Shown: positions 1 to 10,864 of the stretch, in pieces
How the letters are laid out: each line of letters starts with the position of its first letter
Numbering within the stretch: position 1 is the first letter of the stretch
From: Fasciola hepatica
Taxonomy: Eukaryota > Platyhelminthes > Trematoda > Plagiorchiida > Fasciolidae
DNA: 64,000 nucleotides
Reading direction: 5' to 3'
NCBI GenBank assembly: GCA_948099385.1
Contig: CANUEZ040000104.1
Location: 1,119,001 to 1,183,000, forward strand
Notes under the pieces: model-generated
Databases searched by the model: none
What the model was told of the DNA's origin: nothing
The model's input: only the letters and a program-made list of their open reading frames with translations
Translations under genes and position numbers: made by a program

Positions 1-400
1 CCAGTGACCATTGTATGCATCTTCTAAGGCCTGAGATTTACTTTCGGTCTGTTTTTTTACTGTTTCAGACAAACCAGCTAAGTCAGAATCCACCGAAATG
101 TTTCACGTAATGACATCCTTCTCCTACAAAAGTCCCTTTCCCATGTGTCTTGGGTTTCCTTCGAATTGTCAATAAGTAGCAATGGCCACCTTTTCCCAGA
201 GACGGTCAATTTATTTTTCGATGTGTACTGCCCCCTGGAAACCCCGTTCTCTCATGACGGTCGTGTTGCTTCCCCTGTGTTGCCGGAAAAATTCAAAGCA
301 ACGAGGACAACTTTGATGTGGAAGTTAAAACGGTAGAGTACTATGATGAAAATACGTCAAAACAGCAATGATAGCACAATGTAGCTCCGCCATATATGTA

Positions 401-668
401 AACCGGTAGTGATCGAGTGGTTTAAGCCGTTTTTCTATCACCTCGGGGGTTGGGGTTTCGAGTCCCTGCCGATGCCGGCCACTTCAGTGATAGACAGTAA
501 TCTCCACTGTCGCTTGGCTCGTTACCATCCCTGACCTATTGGGATCCTATGTTTCTCCACTCCGAATCATAGGGTCCGGTTGCTAGGTATCCTTAGTGAT
601 ACAATGAGCCTTTGTGGTTATGAGGTATATCCCATCCACTGCAATCATGTACAAGCATGAAATAAACA
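401..668 (+). repeat. tRNA-derived SINE, family A, copy 1
   Basis: About 270 bp. The 5' head resembles a Leu/Ser-type tRNA: an A-box-like segment (gtgatcgagtggttt) and a B-box-like segment (ggtttcgagtccc), with ACCGGT at the head start. The body then matches the copies at 2885-3152, 8988-9250 and 10471-10690 (shared landmarks: an acttcagt..gacagtaatc block, acctattggga, tctcagggt/atagggtccgg, gtggtatgaggtata, and a tail near aagcatg). RNA polymerase III promoters of this kind drive SINEs. It lies upstream of the first visible ERAL1-like exon, probably within an intron. It is not a tRNA gene, because the head is diverged and fused to a body. Confidence 0.75.
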
Positions 669-1058
669 AACTCCAACAAAGGCGGTACCGGAACACTCAG
701 TTGATTCAATTTGTTGTCGATTAAATGTCATTATCAGCACAACTACCTGCAAACGTATCCGATGTTTCCAATTCACCTCTCAATCTATCCGAAAGGTGAT
801 GTTTTTCCTGTTATTATTCTCACCGTTTTTTGTTATTCCTCTGATGAGAAAAGTTGCTTCAGTCGACCAAAGACTAATCGAAGGGTCAGACATGGTTCGC
901 CTTGATTCGTGATCATATTGATTCCAGCTTTTCCTCCTAATATAGTCATCCGACCTATGTTAGTATTGGACGTAGTGCTGATTTGCTCCCACTCATTCAA
1001 TGTCAGAGTTTTTCTATCCATTTTGTTTGTTTGTTTCCTTCCCGTGCTTTTTGTTCAG

Positions 1059-1171
1059 TCATGGTTGTGGTAGACGTTAGTCATCCACGATCGCGTTCTG
1101 AGCTCGACCCGGAAATTGTGAAGGCACTGCACTTTTTCGATGACAAAGAGTCCATTCTGGTCTTGAATAAA
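1059..1171 (+). CDS. ERAL1: ERAL1-like exon a (central GTPase strand, NK of NKxD)
   Basis: Preceded by a T-rich tract ending ttgttcag and followed by gtaagt. It begins with two bases completing a split codon, then encodes a hydrophobic VVVDVS strand, a helix and ILVLNK, which is the lead-in to the G4 guanine-specificity motif. It ends in phase 0. Confidence 0.85.
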
Positions 1172-4100
1172 GTAAGTTCAGTCTGGACTCAGTGATCGCA
1201 ATATATTGTAAGCTTTCTCTCTTCTGGTTAATTTCGATCGTTGCGAACCCCGATTGTTCCTGCACTTGACTCACTGGGGCTCCACGTAGTTCTCCATCCC
1301 CGCTCCCAGATCGAGAAAAGCATCCAGCTGGACACCCACGCCTGAACAAGAGGGGAAGTCCGTGTTGAACTACATGTACTATAGCAGAGCTAACATCCCT
1401 AGTTACAGAAACCCTGCCAATGAATAAGCGGAAAACGGGCTTATGAACAATCACGCAAGTCTATTGAATGAGAGTGAAATCATATAATGGAAAATCCACT
1501 TGAATTTTTCACATCCGAAATTCCAACGCCATGAGCTGAAATTGAATGGACGTTATTCCGTTTGCCGAGCAGGTGCTCTACCAGCTGAGCTATGGTAATA
1601 CAGTCTGTCGGGTATACATAATGTAAGAGAATATCTAACGATGCACGAACCACTATTCCAGTAATACACCGCAACTGTCTTGGTTTTATTCTATGGCATG
1701 GTCTCGTGGGTTCCTTCGCAACAGAACGAACAGCACACGGCTGTACGTGATCCAGTAGATATTCATTAGGCCTAAATACAGCGGAGGCATTCCGTTATGA
1801 ACAACCTGCAGAGCTTAACTACCATTTTTGTATGAGTAGTAGAAGGATGTATTTTGTGTGGTGTGATTCATCATGCAGTATCAACGCTCAACTCACCATT
1901 GGAAACCAGCGGTGCACATCCACTGAGCTGTAACTGGGGATCGAACGCGGGGCGAACAATTGTAAGTCGAACACCCAGTTGGGTTAGGTACAATAGGTTA
2001 TAAGAAACAGCTAGTAAAGAGCATGATGCGATGTGATTTTTCGTTTTTTCGCGGCACAGTTTTTTGATATTCGTTTTGTTTTTCTTAGTGAAAGCTTTGT
2101 GCTTGTGAGACGCAAGAGTTCAACAGACAGGCCATGCAGCATTGACATCACTAGTTTCTATTCTGGGCCGTATCCCTCAACATCTCTAACCAACGACAGT
2201 CCTCATCTTTTGGGCTCAACCAGGAAAGTGAGAAACGCCAACTGGAGCCACTGTTGTTGCTGGTTGCCTTACGCGCCTACGCAAAGTCGCAGTCAGGTCA
2301 CTGTGTCGCTTGTTCGAGAACGTGCTAATAGAGAACGGAATTAGGCGATGGGCAGGCATACGCAAAACATGTCCAAACCATCGAGGGCGGTCTGGATACA
2401 TAGTCATAGGGCGACTGTCTGCACTCAATACACGACGACGAACCTCATCATTACTCATTCTGTACTCCCACCAGATACGCGCAGTGCTTCGGATGCATCA
2501 GTTATCGAACACAAAATGACGTCGCGCATCCTCAACGTCGAGTGGCCAGGTCTCGCAACTGTAAATCAAGAGGCTACGTGCCGTGGCGTTGTACACCCCG
2601 TCCCCTAAAATGGAGCCGGATATCAGCGTGACGCAACAGGTGTCTCATATTAGTGGAAACTACTGTGGCTCTCGCTGCTGGCGAAATGATCTCTGCGACG
2701 CCACCTCCAGCTATAATCTAGCTCTCGAGGTGCTTAAAATGATCGAATTACTCTAGCTGATCACCACAGAGGGTGAGTCCAGACAGGCTCCCACCGGGCA
2801 TGTAAAAGTACGTTGAACTTGGAAGGCTCACTGGAGACCTCAGTCGCTTAGCGGTTCGAAGCGCGTTGCGCTGTCTTTTGATCATCTTATATTACATGCT
2901 TGCATTGGAAGGGGTATATATCCCACAGCCACGAGAGCCCACTGCATTATTGGGGTTAACCGATAACCGAACCCTGAGACTTGGAGTGGCGAAGTACCAC
3001 GTAAGGTCCCAATAGATCAGGTGTGGTATCGACGCGGACGACAGTGGATTACTGTCTACAACTGAAGTAACCGGTGATGGCGGGGATTCGAACCTCGAAC
3101 CTCCGAGGTGGTAAGCAAACGTTCTAGATCACTCGACCACCACCGGTCAGTTAGCAATGCAGTGTAATCGGAATATTCCAAGTCAAAAACTCTGTTCCCC
3201 GGGAAGAGTTCAACTCCAACATTTGGAAGAACGGGTGAAGCGTTCCGTGGCACGTCCTCTATCACAAATTTGAAGAGAAAGGGGGATACAAAGCTACTTT
3301 GCCGTACTTTACTGGAGATGGCAAACCTTGGCGAAAGCAGGCAGTGGGCCCTGACCCGACCTGAGGTGTGACGATACAACCCGCTGAGGTCCCATACATA
3401 CTTCCCATTTCTCAGAAAACGGTACAGTCCTATCGACGGAGTTGAAGGTCGAATATCTAGGAACACAGTGATCGTTGGTCTTTGGAAGGCATTGTAACGG
3501 AGTAGGGAGATATGTGGGGAAAACCTGTATTTGAGCAGCCAAACAAGTTCCGTCGGTAAAACATGTGCAACCGCTTATATAGTCCCTTTTCCAGACCGCA
3601 ATGCAGCAACGTTGACCACCTACCTACCTGAGTATTTCTACGCCGTTTTGGCCAGGTGCCCGCCGTTATTCGGGTGTTTCATTTGACCGCCATTCCCGTT
3701 TGTTTGATCCGATTGGTCTGGTTAATCTGTAGCCACTCACCTGGACTATCTTTTCGACTACCCCAGATCCCGCTGAGTTCCATTGACGACTCCGCATGCC
3801 TCTTTTCGTCGGTTACGAGGCGTTTCCGATATAGTAACCATTCTTTCTCCGGTCTAAGGTTTTCGATTGATTGACCCGATCGGTTTGATATTGGTCATGT
3901 TCTGTTGCCAAAGCGTTCCCCGTTACGGTATGACGGTGCTCGAACAGATGTCGGAGGGTAAAGATTTGATCGACGCATCCACGGCCGGTGCGAAACCCAG
4001 CCTGCTTCTCGTGAGCCTGCTCTTCACACGTTTGGTACAACCTGTAAAGTACGACAGACGTACGCAGCTTCGTTGCTACTAGGACAAAACTTGTATCCCT

Positions 4101-7100
4101 ATGGTTGGCGCAGTAACTACTCGAGCCCTTCTCTGAGATGGGGGCAACAATCGATTCTCCCCGCAAGGAGGACACCTGCTCGAAATTTCGGGGCGTTGGG
4201 ATCAATACATGAAGTTCTCTAACAGACTGCACTATCTTCAAACAAGATTCGAGAAAGGCTTTCGGATTCGGGCGTCTTGTGACATTCTAAGGCTTGGATT
4301 TCTTTATGGTCTTCCGCAACAGTTGGTGGGTCCATCGAAACGGACCACAGGACGTGTGTTGGAAGAGCTTTTGACGGGACCGACGCTGAGGGCCAACCAA
4401 AATGTGTCTTGAAGTTATCCGTCCAGCGTTCAAGACGCCGCTAGTGATTGTGAAATAGCGAACCATCAGTTTGGATCGTTTCACTCACATGTAGCAAATT
4501 ATGGACAACATGCTGGCGGTGGTTGGTTTCAGAGGTGGAGCAGAGAAAGAAAAAAACAGCGGGATAGAGATAAGTGATTGGCGGCATCGTGGAAGGAAGC
4601 TTAAAATGAGTTTGAAGTTGGGCTTAAAAAGTAGTTGTTGAGAGAAAGAAACGAGTAGGTGGAAGTACATAGACTTGCAAACTACCGGCATTCACAAAGA
4701 AATACGTTAGTTGAACTACCTGCATTCGAAAATAGATGGTTCAGTCAGTGAGCAAAACTTGATTTTCACAATACGAGTTATACGGGAAACCCGAAAGTTG
4801 GCAGTTTGAACAGTAGACCGTGAAGCGAGATTTGATCGAAGGCTTTTGAGATGTCTCTAGCTTTACCAGATACGTTTATCTGTGAGCATCGAGGTTAATT
4901 GACCAGCAATGCGTGACCACCGGTATATGGACGAAACCGGAGATCGTACTGACAGTCGCTTAACAGCCTTTCGGGTACGGGCATAGTTGTTCGGAAATAG
5001 TAGTATCCATGCAATTCGAAAATGCAATGCAATTCAATAACACAAGCTAATTATCTCATTCTGTTCACCCTCCACCACTATTACCTCCATATAAATTGAT
5101 CACTCAAAAGATCGATCTCGCGCGGAACAACCCGACACGGTTACTAGATATTACACGTCGTCTAACACAAGGTACAGTAGACGGCCGTCGTTGGCATCTA
5201 GATGCATATCAGGCCCGGTTCAACCGACGCGCTCGCCTGTCCCCGACTTCTCCTATGCTTCAGCCACCCAGCGAGCTGATCGCTGCCTATTTGCCACCGG
5301 TATGTCACGAGGAAGCTAACAAAATGCTAAGCAAATTGGCTGAAATCCGTGCCCGACTCAATCCACCGATAGAAGCAGTTCCAAAGGTGCGATTGCTAGT
5401 TGATCCTGAACACCGAGATATGCCAGCCGAAGTCGACGAGGATGAGACCATAGACGTCCAACCGTCAGAAGGTGAGCTTATTAGTTATTCAATTGCTTTG
5501 AGCTCCAAGTGGTTTCTTCAATGGCTCGCTCACCTCTCTCTATACAAGCTGACTTTTATTCCTCGCAACCTGGATGCTATTTCCGTACCACCTGTCTGTT
5601 GATTTTACGAGTAGTTTCATATCGTTTTCGATGTTTGTTGATAAGGCAACAACCTGTAGTGACGTTCATTCTGAGAAACAGACGTAATTCAATTTGAGAT
5701 GACTTTTAACCTTTCCATTTTTTGCTCATTTTTAATCCGGGAAGCATGTCAATTTTATTCGATTTTAGCTATTGCAACCGATGGCACAGAAAAACATGTT
5801 TTAACATGAGTTTTTGGAAGAAATATAGGAGTGATCGCGATGGTTGGTGATTTGTATCCAAATCCACGGCATAAAAATGCGTTTCGCTGTATCCATTGTG
5901 CACAGAAAACACGTAAACCCCCCTTTTATGTTAATCGGAACGGAACCACGTGACTTCTCGTCGGCCACTCGAATTGGTTCAACTGAAACAACCGTAACGG
6001 GTTCCAAGTAAAGACTCATTTTTGTTCCGCAAATAAATGACCAATTGGTTGCGTGAACTTCGATGGAATGCTCAATACGCGCCTCATATCACGAAGTTCA
6101 CAGAAGATAAATCACCAACTCGATTGTCTGTCATGACAACTTCGTACCTAATGCCACACTCCACTACTTCTGACTCTGTCATCCTGTCAAACTTGAACGG
6201 CGCTGCTCAGACGTCTCTTAACGCATGAATTTTCTACTGACACTGATGTAGGCTTCTGGTAGCATTAACTTGTTTTTTTCTTTCGTTTTTCTACCTTTTG
6301 CATGTATTTCCAGTGTTCGGGTGCAACACGCTAAGTTGACCTATCCTCTGGTACTTGGTATTTTTATCTCACTTCTCATTGGCTCATTTTTTATCATTAA
6401 CACCGGCCTTCTCCTACGTCAGTCTTGAACACACCAACTGAAACTGCTGACCGTCCGGTCACTGATGTTGAGACTGAAGTAATCGATGAATACTTCAAAC
6501 ATTACAAACCGGAATCGCATTTAGCCGCTTCTCCACGATCAGAGTCCGATTTCGAAGATAATTCTGCGAATACCGACCCTCAGGACGAGGTGAACGATGC
6601 TCTTTGCTCGACACCTGTTGATGAACCTACGTCAGTTATCAACGACAGCGATCCGTTGCGAGCGCATCAGCTCAAACTGCTTGCCCGCGATGACCCGTAT
6701 TTGGACGCTTTACTGGACACGTTAAAGCAACAACTTCTACTGCACTCTGCCTCGCCAGAAGAAGTGGCTGAACGTCGAAAACGATGGCTGGAAGTGTCTG
6801 TCGCTGTTCAGGGGGTAACAAGCTGGCCGGGATTCAGTTCGGTTTTCATGGTGTCCTCTGCAAATGGAGATGGTATTGACCGATTGCGCGTAAGTTCACA
6901 TTTTATGAAATTCGCCTCACCAGTGTATCCGAGTTGGATTATCCGATTTTTTGTTTGTTGTGCTCTTACTTTCAAGGAAAAATCAGACCACAAATTAATG
7001 GCCTGGTGGCGGCGGTCTACTGAAGATGGAGGTAGTGTCAGCGATTGGGGCGTGCCAAGGCCTATGCGGCGGATCCCCTTTGTCTCTGTTATGAAGAATT

Positions 7101-10100
7101 AATTATTATCCTCACTTTGACTCATCAGTAATACGCAGGGTGCCTTTGATTTGTGTTACACTTCTGAATCTCTTGATTTTTCCTCCTTTTGTTTACCATA
7201 CAATGATGACATTATTTCAGAAAGGTTTAGATGGTCGATTTTAGGCCAGTCAAAGTTTGTAGGGTTATTTGCGGTGGAAATATTAAAACCCGGAAGCGTT
7301 TATGACGTCGATTTACCGTCCATCGATAACCAATCAGATATCACGGTATTGAGATTAATTTTTTATACAGTTCATTAAATTGACCACTGAATACAAAACA
7401 CATTGTCTCTGTTTTGGAGTCTGGTGTCTTTGCAAGATTGCTCGAGGTGCGATCGAACAACCGGATCAGCAGCAGTCTTGGTGTGTTTAACATTCACGAC
7501 ATGTCGTTTTATTTAGCGCTCAGTCTGTGCATGTGACTTTGGTTGGAATCCCGCTTTTTTTATATCTTCGAACATATAACTTCGGTGCACTTGTTCCTCA
7601 GTGCAAGTAGTATCTTTTGACGGCATCCTTCAAATCATGTACACTTTTTTATGTAAAACATTATAGTTGCAGGATATTTTATTGCTGGGAGTAGCTGCCA
7701 CTTAGGTTTCCTAATAAGGTTTCTGTTGAGATAGAAACAAAGCGCGCTGCACACGCCACGGTTGATGGTTGTTCGAACTGGAACTGTAAACTTGGGATTC
7801 TAGATTCCGAATGAAGACATTAACCACAGGTGTGGTTTGGTTTTGGTTCAAAATAGATAGAACCGTTTTTGATATGTTCTGTTGGAGGAGTCGTCAGTCG
7901 TCTTCACCAAAATTATTCACTTAAGTCGACCGCCCACTCGTGAAACTTTGTCATTTTCGGTCTTTCTTACGTATGTTTCTGTTCCCGTCGATCTTATTAG
8001 GATTATCTTTTCCAACGAGCTATCCCCGGTCGACCGTGGTTTATGTCTCCTTCACTTGTAACCGATCAAGAACCGTCTGAGCTAGTACGAATGTGTGTCT
8101 GGGCTCATTGTCTGGATAAGCTGCGTCAAGAAATCCCATATTCGCTGCGTATTGTCGTGGACGATTGTGAGAAAGCACGCCTAGACGATGGGGATGACCG
8201 AGTATTTGTGCATGCAAGAATCCAATGCAAATCGGAACGACATTTGGTATGCTCTTTCTAATTCTCGCTTCCCGATCCATTGATTTTTCATACTTTATGA
8301 CCATCTCGTTAACCGGAACCACTGTCGTTTTGTACTCTACATCCAGTTATTGGTTTTCTACTGAGAGTTATCAGTATGCGATACCAAGAAGATGCGTTCA
8401 CTGTTATGTATCGCTTTCATTCAGAATTTGTGCCACTTCATTTGGGAATAACTTTCACGTATATTCGGTAATCTTTAGTTTAAATTGTGAGTCGAGCTTT
8501 AATACCAACATTTTGACCATTTCAAATAGTACACCATCTCTTCCAGTAACTGCTAAGGGTGATTGGTCAGATTCGTTCCGGTTTTCAATAACCGATGTCG
8601 TATCCCATCCGTGCGATCGATGGCACATTCTTAGCCCTTGACGTCATTTCGAGTCTACGATAGTTATCGGATCATGATTGGTCACGCTCATATCCGGGCA
8701 TCGCCCCAATTATTGTAGGATTCAGGCGAGTTAACCTTGTTTCAAACAGAAGTAAAACGGTAACTGCTCATACGTGATCCTCTGGTCATTGTTTTTTACT
8801 TTTTGCTTATTTATTTAAGTTATTACACCTGTGTTCTCTAACTTGTTTTTTTCTTCTGATTCTGGTTATACAACTCAAAATCTGGTCAAAAGTGAAATAA
8901 ATGGAAGCATTAGGGAAAGATAAACAAGTCGGAAAAGTGTAAGTGAATATTATGTTGAAAGAAAAAGAGTTCGAATGCAAGCAAGCCACAAGTGGTGACC
9001 CAGTTCCTTAGAGCATTTGCCTGCTATCTCGGATGTCAGAGGTTTGAATACCCGCCATTACCGGTTTCTTTGGTAGTGGATAATAATCCACTGTCGTCCG
9101 ACTCGTTACCACACCTGACGTACGGGGACCTTATGTGGTTCTCCACTCCAAATCTCAGGGTCTGGTTGCCTGCTATCCCTTATAGTGCAGTGGACGTTTG
9201 GGGCTATGGGGTATACGCTTTCCATTACACTCATACGTAAGCATGGGATGATGGTAAATAATGATGAACCTCGGCATTTGCTCGTGCTGTTTAACTTTTT
9301 CGAGCCCTCGGTAGGTTGGTCTTCTGAACCCCAGCTCGAAGGTCTAGTATGAGCGAGCCCACTGGCTAAGGTGTTCATGCCATTTTGCAATGCCCTGGGC
9401 TGACCTCCCCGGCCCATCCTCCGAAGGATTTCTGCCTCGGTATCAATGCACACCACAGGATTCTACCTCTGAACGTGCGTCGCACGTCCATACAAATGCT
9501 GTAGTTTACTCAGATCAGGCACTTTGTTATGTCGTGTTAGGTTGTCAGACTCAGTTGCAGTCAAATACAAACTCGTTTATTATGTCACTTACAATGTTAT
9601 GTAACGTTGACTAATGATCAGGAACAGTTTCAGATGACTACAGCTCTTCCTGGATTTCCTTCCTTACTTCTCGTTCCCGTATTAACTTTGTGGTTCAGTT
9701 TATTCACAGCCGAGGTCTATGAACAGACTGATTTGAGTCCCCGTTCGTAATCATGTAGGAGAACGACAAGTAAATAAGTCCAAATAAAGGTGATGGCTAA
9801 AGTTTCTGATGTTCTCCTTAATAATGCTCGCCTAAATTCATCAAATGAAGGTCAGTTGACCTGATAGTTGAATTGTGATTCAGTGTGGGATAGTTTTTAA
9901 AAATCATTTTGAGTGGCACAAAGACATCCTAATGGAGACGAGATATGGTGGAAACCATCATATCACCCAAAAAAGCAAGTTTTACAGTCATCCACTTTTT
10001 CTTTCTATCGTGAATACATCTGTTTTGTTGCCTAATTCGTCTTTATATTGTTTCGAACACTCCCCCCTGTTATTTAGCGTCAGGTTCTCGGTATCAAAGG

Positions 10101-10278
10101 CTCAACTATTACCGAATTGGCTGCTTCAGTTAAACAGGAGTTGATGAACATGTTTCGAGCGAACGTTGTCGTCAAATTGACCGCTGAAATGGCATCCATA
10201 CGACCGAATATTCGACATCGAATTCGGCAAGCTGAAGATTTTGCGGATGTTTTTCCGGAACAAGGTCGTGCACGGTAA
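1059..10278 (+). CDS. ERAL1: ERAL1-like mitochondrial Era GTPase, 5'-partial, five exons
   Basis: Era-family GTPases bind the 3' end of small-subunit rRNA and help assemble the small ribosomal subunit; the animal nuclear member ERAL1 acts in mitochondria. Exons 1059-1171, 5111-5471, 6423-6889, 8001-8246 and 10084-10278 have AG/GT borders and compatible phases, giving about 459 residues. Visible in order: the VVVVDVS strand, G4 NKID formed across the first junction, a long acidic linker, G5-like VSSANGDGI, DYLFQRAIPGRPW, VTDQEPSELVRMCV, QEIPYSL, and a KH domain with GIKG loop (GIKGSTITEL). The P-loop, G2 and G3 exons are missing and should lie left of the window. The linker between G4 and G5 is far longer than in vertebrate ERAL1. 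Identification rests on motif order and is strong; exon borders are by eye. Confidence 0.87.
1490..1610 (-). repeat. tRNA-derived SINE, family B, copy 1
   Basis: On the minus strand the head reads TAGCTCAGCTGG (a good Pol III A box) and GTAGAGCACCTGC. The B box is decayed. A short tail follows (ggcgttggaatttcggatg, then tcaagtggattttcc) that recurs at 26840-26962, 30880-30962, 33625-33745 and 50325-50445. The unit is only about 120 bp and lies in an intron of the ERAL1-like gene. Confidence 0.7.
2885..3152 (-). repeat. tRNA-derived SINE, family A, copy 2 (best preserved)
   Basis: Read on the minus strand, the head starts ACCGGTGGTGGTCGAGTG, has a perfect B box GGTTCGAATCC and ends CCATCACCGGT, so the two ends can pair like an acceptor stem. 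The body continues to about 2885. It interrupts the LINE RT between the FDLEYSDYTALL motif and the APSK-type segment, so it is younger than that LINE copy. Confidence 0.8.
3493..3927. mobile_element. Gypsy-type solo LTR inside the LINE
   Basis: About 435 bp between inverted ends TGTAACGG and CCGTTACG, flanked by imperfect 4-bp repeats GCAT and GTAT. The ends resemble those of Ty3/gypsy LTRs. A TATA-like element (cttatatag, 3574-3582; it reads TATATAAG on the minus strand) lies inside. LINE RT sequence stops on one side and resumes on the other with the expected next motif. No internal region remains, so it is a solo LTR. Orientation is uncertain because the ends are palindromic. Confidence 0.65.
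5111..5471 (+). CDS. ERAL1: ERAL1-like exon b (rest of NKxD and start of linker)
   Basis: Starts after ctcaaaag with IDLARNNPTRLLDI, which supplies the Asp of NKID, followed by a LTQGTVDGR segment like the LTEGVVNG segment of vertebrate ERAL1. The rest is an acidic, Pro-rich linker ending DVQPSE, with gtgagc directly after. One base is left over (phase 1) and is completed by the next exon. Confidence 0.85.
6423..6889 (+). CDS. ERAL1: ERAL1-like exon c (acidic linker and G5 motif)
   Basis: Follows a pyrimidine-rich tract ending ctcctacgtcag and begins with two bases completing the split codon. The first part is acidic and low in complexity (many Asp, Glu, Ser, Pro) with no known domain seen. 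The end carries WPGFSSVFMVSSANGDGIDRLR-type sequence, the G5 region. The donor is gtaagt, phase 0. Confidence 0.85.
8001..8246 (+). CDS. ERAL1: ERAL1-like exon d (GTPase to KH connector)
   Basis: Acceptor cttattag, donor gtatgc, phase 0 at both ends. It encodes DYLFQRAIPGRPW, then VTDQEPSELVRMCV and LRQEIPYSL, the conserved Era connector and the start of the RNA-binding domain. The segment after QEIPYSL (DDCEKARLDDGDD) is acidic. Confidence 0.88.
8988..9250 (+). repeat. tRNA-derived SINE, family A, copy 3
   Basis: Head starts gtggtgacccagttcc, with a decayed B box (aggtttgaatacc) and a body matching the other family A copies (ttggtagtggataataatcc, cacacctgacgtacgggga, tctcagggt, gcagtggacgt, ggctatggggtata). 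It lies in the last intron of the ERAL1-like gene. Confidence 0.75.
10084..10278 (+). CDS. ERAL1: ERAL1-like terminal exon (KH domain and stop)
   Basis: Acceptor agcgtcag. It encodes VLGIKGSTITEL, the KH-domain GxxG loop, then the VVVKLTAEM strand and a charged C-terminal tail ending in TAA at 10276-10278. The KH domain would bind rRNA. I saw no clear AATAAA just downstream before the SINE begins near 10471. Confidence 0.88.
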   Translation, partial: VLGIKGSTITELAASVKQELMNMFRANVVVKLTAEMASIRPNIRHRIRQAEDFADVFPEQGRAR

Positions 10279-10470
10279 TGAAGTATGAGCACCCGTCACT
10301 TTTCGACCAGTTTGTTTGTACATAGAATTATAATTTGCTAAATAGAAACAGAATCTGTGAGAGGATCGTTTTCTGTGCAGTAATATTAAACTAATAACGT
10401 AAATTTGTTCAGAGTTCGGTGATGGATAAGTGATTAAAAGGGGCTCGTGCGTTTTTTATCACATAATTGC

Positions 10471-10690
10471 GCATGAGTGCAGTGGAAGGGTATACCCCAT
10501 AGCCTCAAACGTTCACTGCACTATTAGGGATAGGAGACAACCACACCCTGGGACTTGGAGTTGAGAACTATACAAGGTCCCAATAGGTTCGGTATGGTAA
10601 CGAGTTGGACGACATTGGACTACTGTCCACAACCGAAGTGAACAGTTACGGTGGTGGGTTTCGAACGTCTGGCCTTCGGTGTGGTAAGCA
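10471..10690 (-). repeat. SINE family A, copy 4, body part (split by LINE)
   Basis: Minus-strand copy carrying the full body and most of the tRNA-like head. It breaks off at gtggtaagca just where the LINE starts. The missing end of the head is found on the far side of the LINE at 14398-14432. Confidence 0.75.
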
Positions 10691-10864
10691 ACCTGGTCCT
10701 CCAGGTTGGGGGTTGATTTGAGCTGGCAACTCAATCGGCAAAATCAGTGGAAGAATAATTGATCCACGCAAATGGGCTTCCACTAAGCCATCCCGCTGTC
10801 TTGCGGATAGGTTCTTGTTAGAACTAAAGGCTTTGGATGAGGACCCTAATCGTTCCCCTCCTTT

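Larger units (their letters stand above)
2216..4460 (-). mobile_element. Decayed RTE-like LINE with two later insertions
   Basis: Reverse-transcriptase relics are seen in order on the minus strand: FGWPSASVPSK and related (about 4440-4300), QAGFRTGRGCVDQIFTLRH (about 4020-3950), then HTSGRVRAH, SPFLFKFVIEDV and FDLEYSDYTALL (3460-3160), SCETWPL (about 2550), and RWFGHVLRMP (about 2370). These match the RT of the better-preserved LINE at 10691-14397. Many frameshifts and stops are present. A SINE (2885-3152) and a solo LTR (3493-3927) split it. Family assignment to RTE-like rests on motif resemblance. Confidence 0.8.

Noticed and set aside
3070..3150. A tRNA-Leu/Ser-like gene on the minus strand
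   Set aside because: Self-pairing ends and a good B box, but it continues into a body shared by four copies.
6975..7102. ERAL1 exon continuing after 6889 through KSDHKLMAWW
   Set aside because: It does not match the family; a donor at 6890 joining to 8001 restores the conserved DYLFQRAIPGRPW segment in phase.
10691..10864. Additional ERAL1 exon or 3' UTR in the LINE start
   Set aside because: The stop at 10276 follows a complete KH domain; this sequence is the LINE 5' end.
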